A DNA stretch of 64,000 nt from Bradyrhizobium sp. CER78 (GTDB lineage: Bacteria > Pseudomonadota > Alphaproteobacteria > Rhizobiales > Xanthobacteraceae), in assembly GCF_029846235.1 (NCBI RefSeq), contig NZ_JARVWP010000002.1, forward strand, positions 372,001 through 436,000. The letters run 5' to 3'. Position 1 is the first letter of the stretch, and every line of letters starts with the position of its first letter. Shown here one piece after another: positions 63,701-64,000 of this stretch. A program made the translations under genes and the position numbers. The notes beneath the pieces were generated by a model. The model did not search any database and was not told where the DNA came from. It saw nothing but the letters and a program-made list of their open reading frames with translations.

Positions 63701-64000
63701 TCAGACCGGGTCTGCCTCCGACTCGATGCCGTCAAGAAGACCGGTCAAAGTGCTGACAGGATCGGCCGCGGACCGGGACGGATCGGCGGAAATGCCTTGG
63801 GCGCTGCGGAAGAATGTTCCCGGATCGTATTTGCGCTTGACCGCCAGCAGGTCATCGAAGACGTCGCCCCAATAGCGCCGCCGATAATCGGTCTGCGCCA
63901 GCCGCGGATAGTTCTGATAGGATTGGCCGTTACAGAAGCGCTCCATGAAGCGCATAAAGCGATCGAGGAACGTAACGGCATCGACACGTTCCGGCTCATT
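63701..64000 (-). CDS. Berberine-bridge-type FAD oxidase, C-terminal end only
   Basis: The frame enters from beyond the right edge. The visible 99 residues include the BBE domain: GQSYQNYPRLAQTDYRRRYW, then LLAVKRKYDPGTFFRSAQ. This is the substrate-side domain of PCMH-type FAD-linked oxidases; the FAD-binding part is outside the window. A tail of about 30 residues follows. It is separated by 99 nt from the LodA-like genes on the same strand and may belong to their operon. Confidence 0.78.
   Translation of the reverse strand, partial: NEPERVDAVTFLDRFMRFMERFCNGQSYQNYPRLAQTDYRRRYWGDVFDDLLAVKRKYDPGTFFRSAQGISADPSRSAADPVSTLTGLLDGIESEADPV

Noticed and set aside
1..64000. CRISPR arrays, rRNA genes and complete tRNA genes
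   Set aside because: None seen. No regular repeat-spacer pattern and no rRNA signatures; only 3' tRNA fragments were found.

Overview
The window looks like alphaproteobacterial chromosome, most probably Bradyrhizobium or a close relative. It is GC-rich with short intergenic gaps, and the protein families (giant kinase/ATPase/GAF proteins, cyclase/ATPase/TPR proteins, SfnG-type sulfone monooxygenase, TadE/TadG pair) are typical of that group. Species cannot be fixed from sequence reading alone.

Region 1 (1-7.2 kb) holds the start of a giant signalling protein with a probably inactive kinase domain, a long non-coding stretch with a tRNA-Ser-like 3' remnant, a small excisionase-type DNA-binding protein, a tyrosine integrase and a decapitated LysR gene. 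These are marks of an integrative element.

Region 2 (7.6-24.9 kb, all on the minus strand) is a gaseous-alkane oxidation cluster. It contains a four-component soluble diiron monooxygenase (prmA, prmB, prmC, prmD, of the propane/mim type), an amidohydrolase, two tandem MIP18/DUF59-like proteins, a dedicated GroEL-like chaperonin, an aquaporin, a sigma-54 activator and a zinc alcohol dehydrogenase, plus several unknown small proteins. Two textbook sigma-54 promoters, each with a near-identical 17-bp candidate activator site about 140 bp upstream of the predicted transcript start, suggest one regulon. The expected route is propane (or a similar alkane) to secondary alcohol to ketone.

Region 3 (25.1-26.1 kb) has decayed coxG and xdhC remnants and then the 3' 43 nt of a tRNA-Met(CAT). 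The orientation fits the right-hand attachment site of a genomic island that carries everything to its left.

Region 4 (26.6-34.0 kb) is an organosulfur operon: sfnG, a complete branched-chain-type ABC transporter and an SfnB/DszC-like acyl-CoA dehydrogenase-fold monooxygenase. Chimeric IS3/IS110 debris follows at about 34.7-35.0 kb.

Region 5 (35.4-48.9 kb) is an exopolysaccharide locus: chain-length protein, O-antigen-ligase-type polymerase, deacetylase, glycosyltransferases, methyltransferase, GH5 glycanase, acyltransferase, flippase and a GNAT-like protein, with overlapping stops and starts. A 52-residue peptide gene of unknown role leads it.

Region 6 (50.0-57.5 kb) has a PilZ protein, a frameshifted TadG, TadE, a LysR regulator and a large adenylate-cyclase/ATPase/TPR protein.

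Region 7 (57.4-64.0 kb, minus strand) is the most novel part. It is a tightly coupled operon with a LodA-like quinoprotein apparently split into two genes (the second fused to a ferritin-like diiron domain), a radical SAM/SPASM enzyme, a LodB/QhpG-like flavoprotein that seems to start at CTG, and a berberine-bridge-type FAD oxidase running off the right edge. It may make and use a tryptophylquinone-type protein cofactor by a route that mixes known systems.
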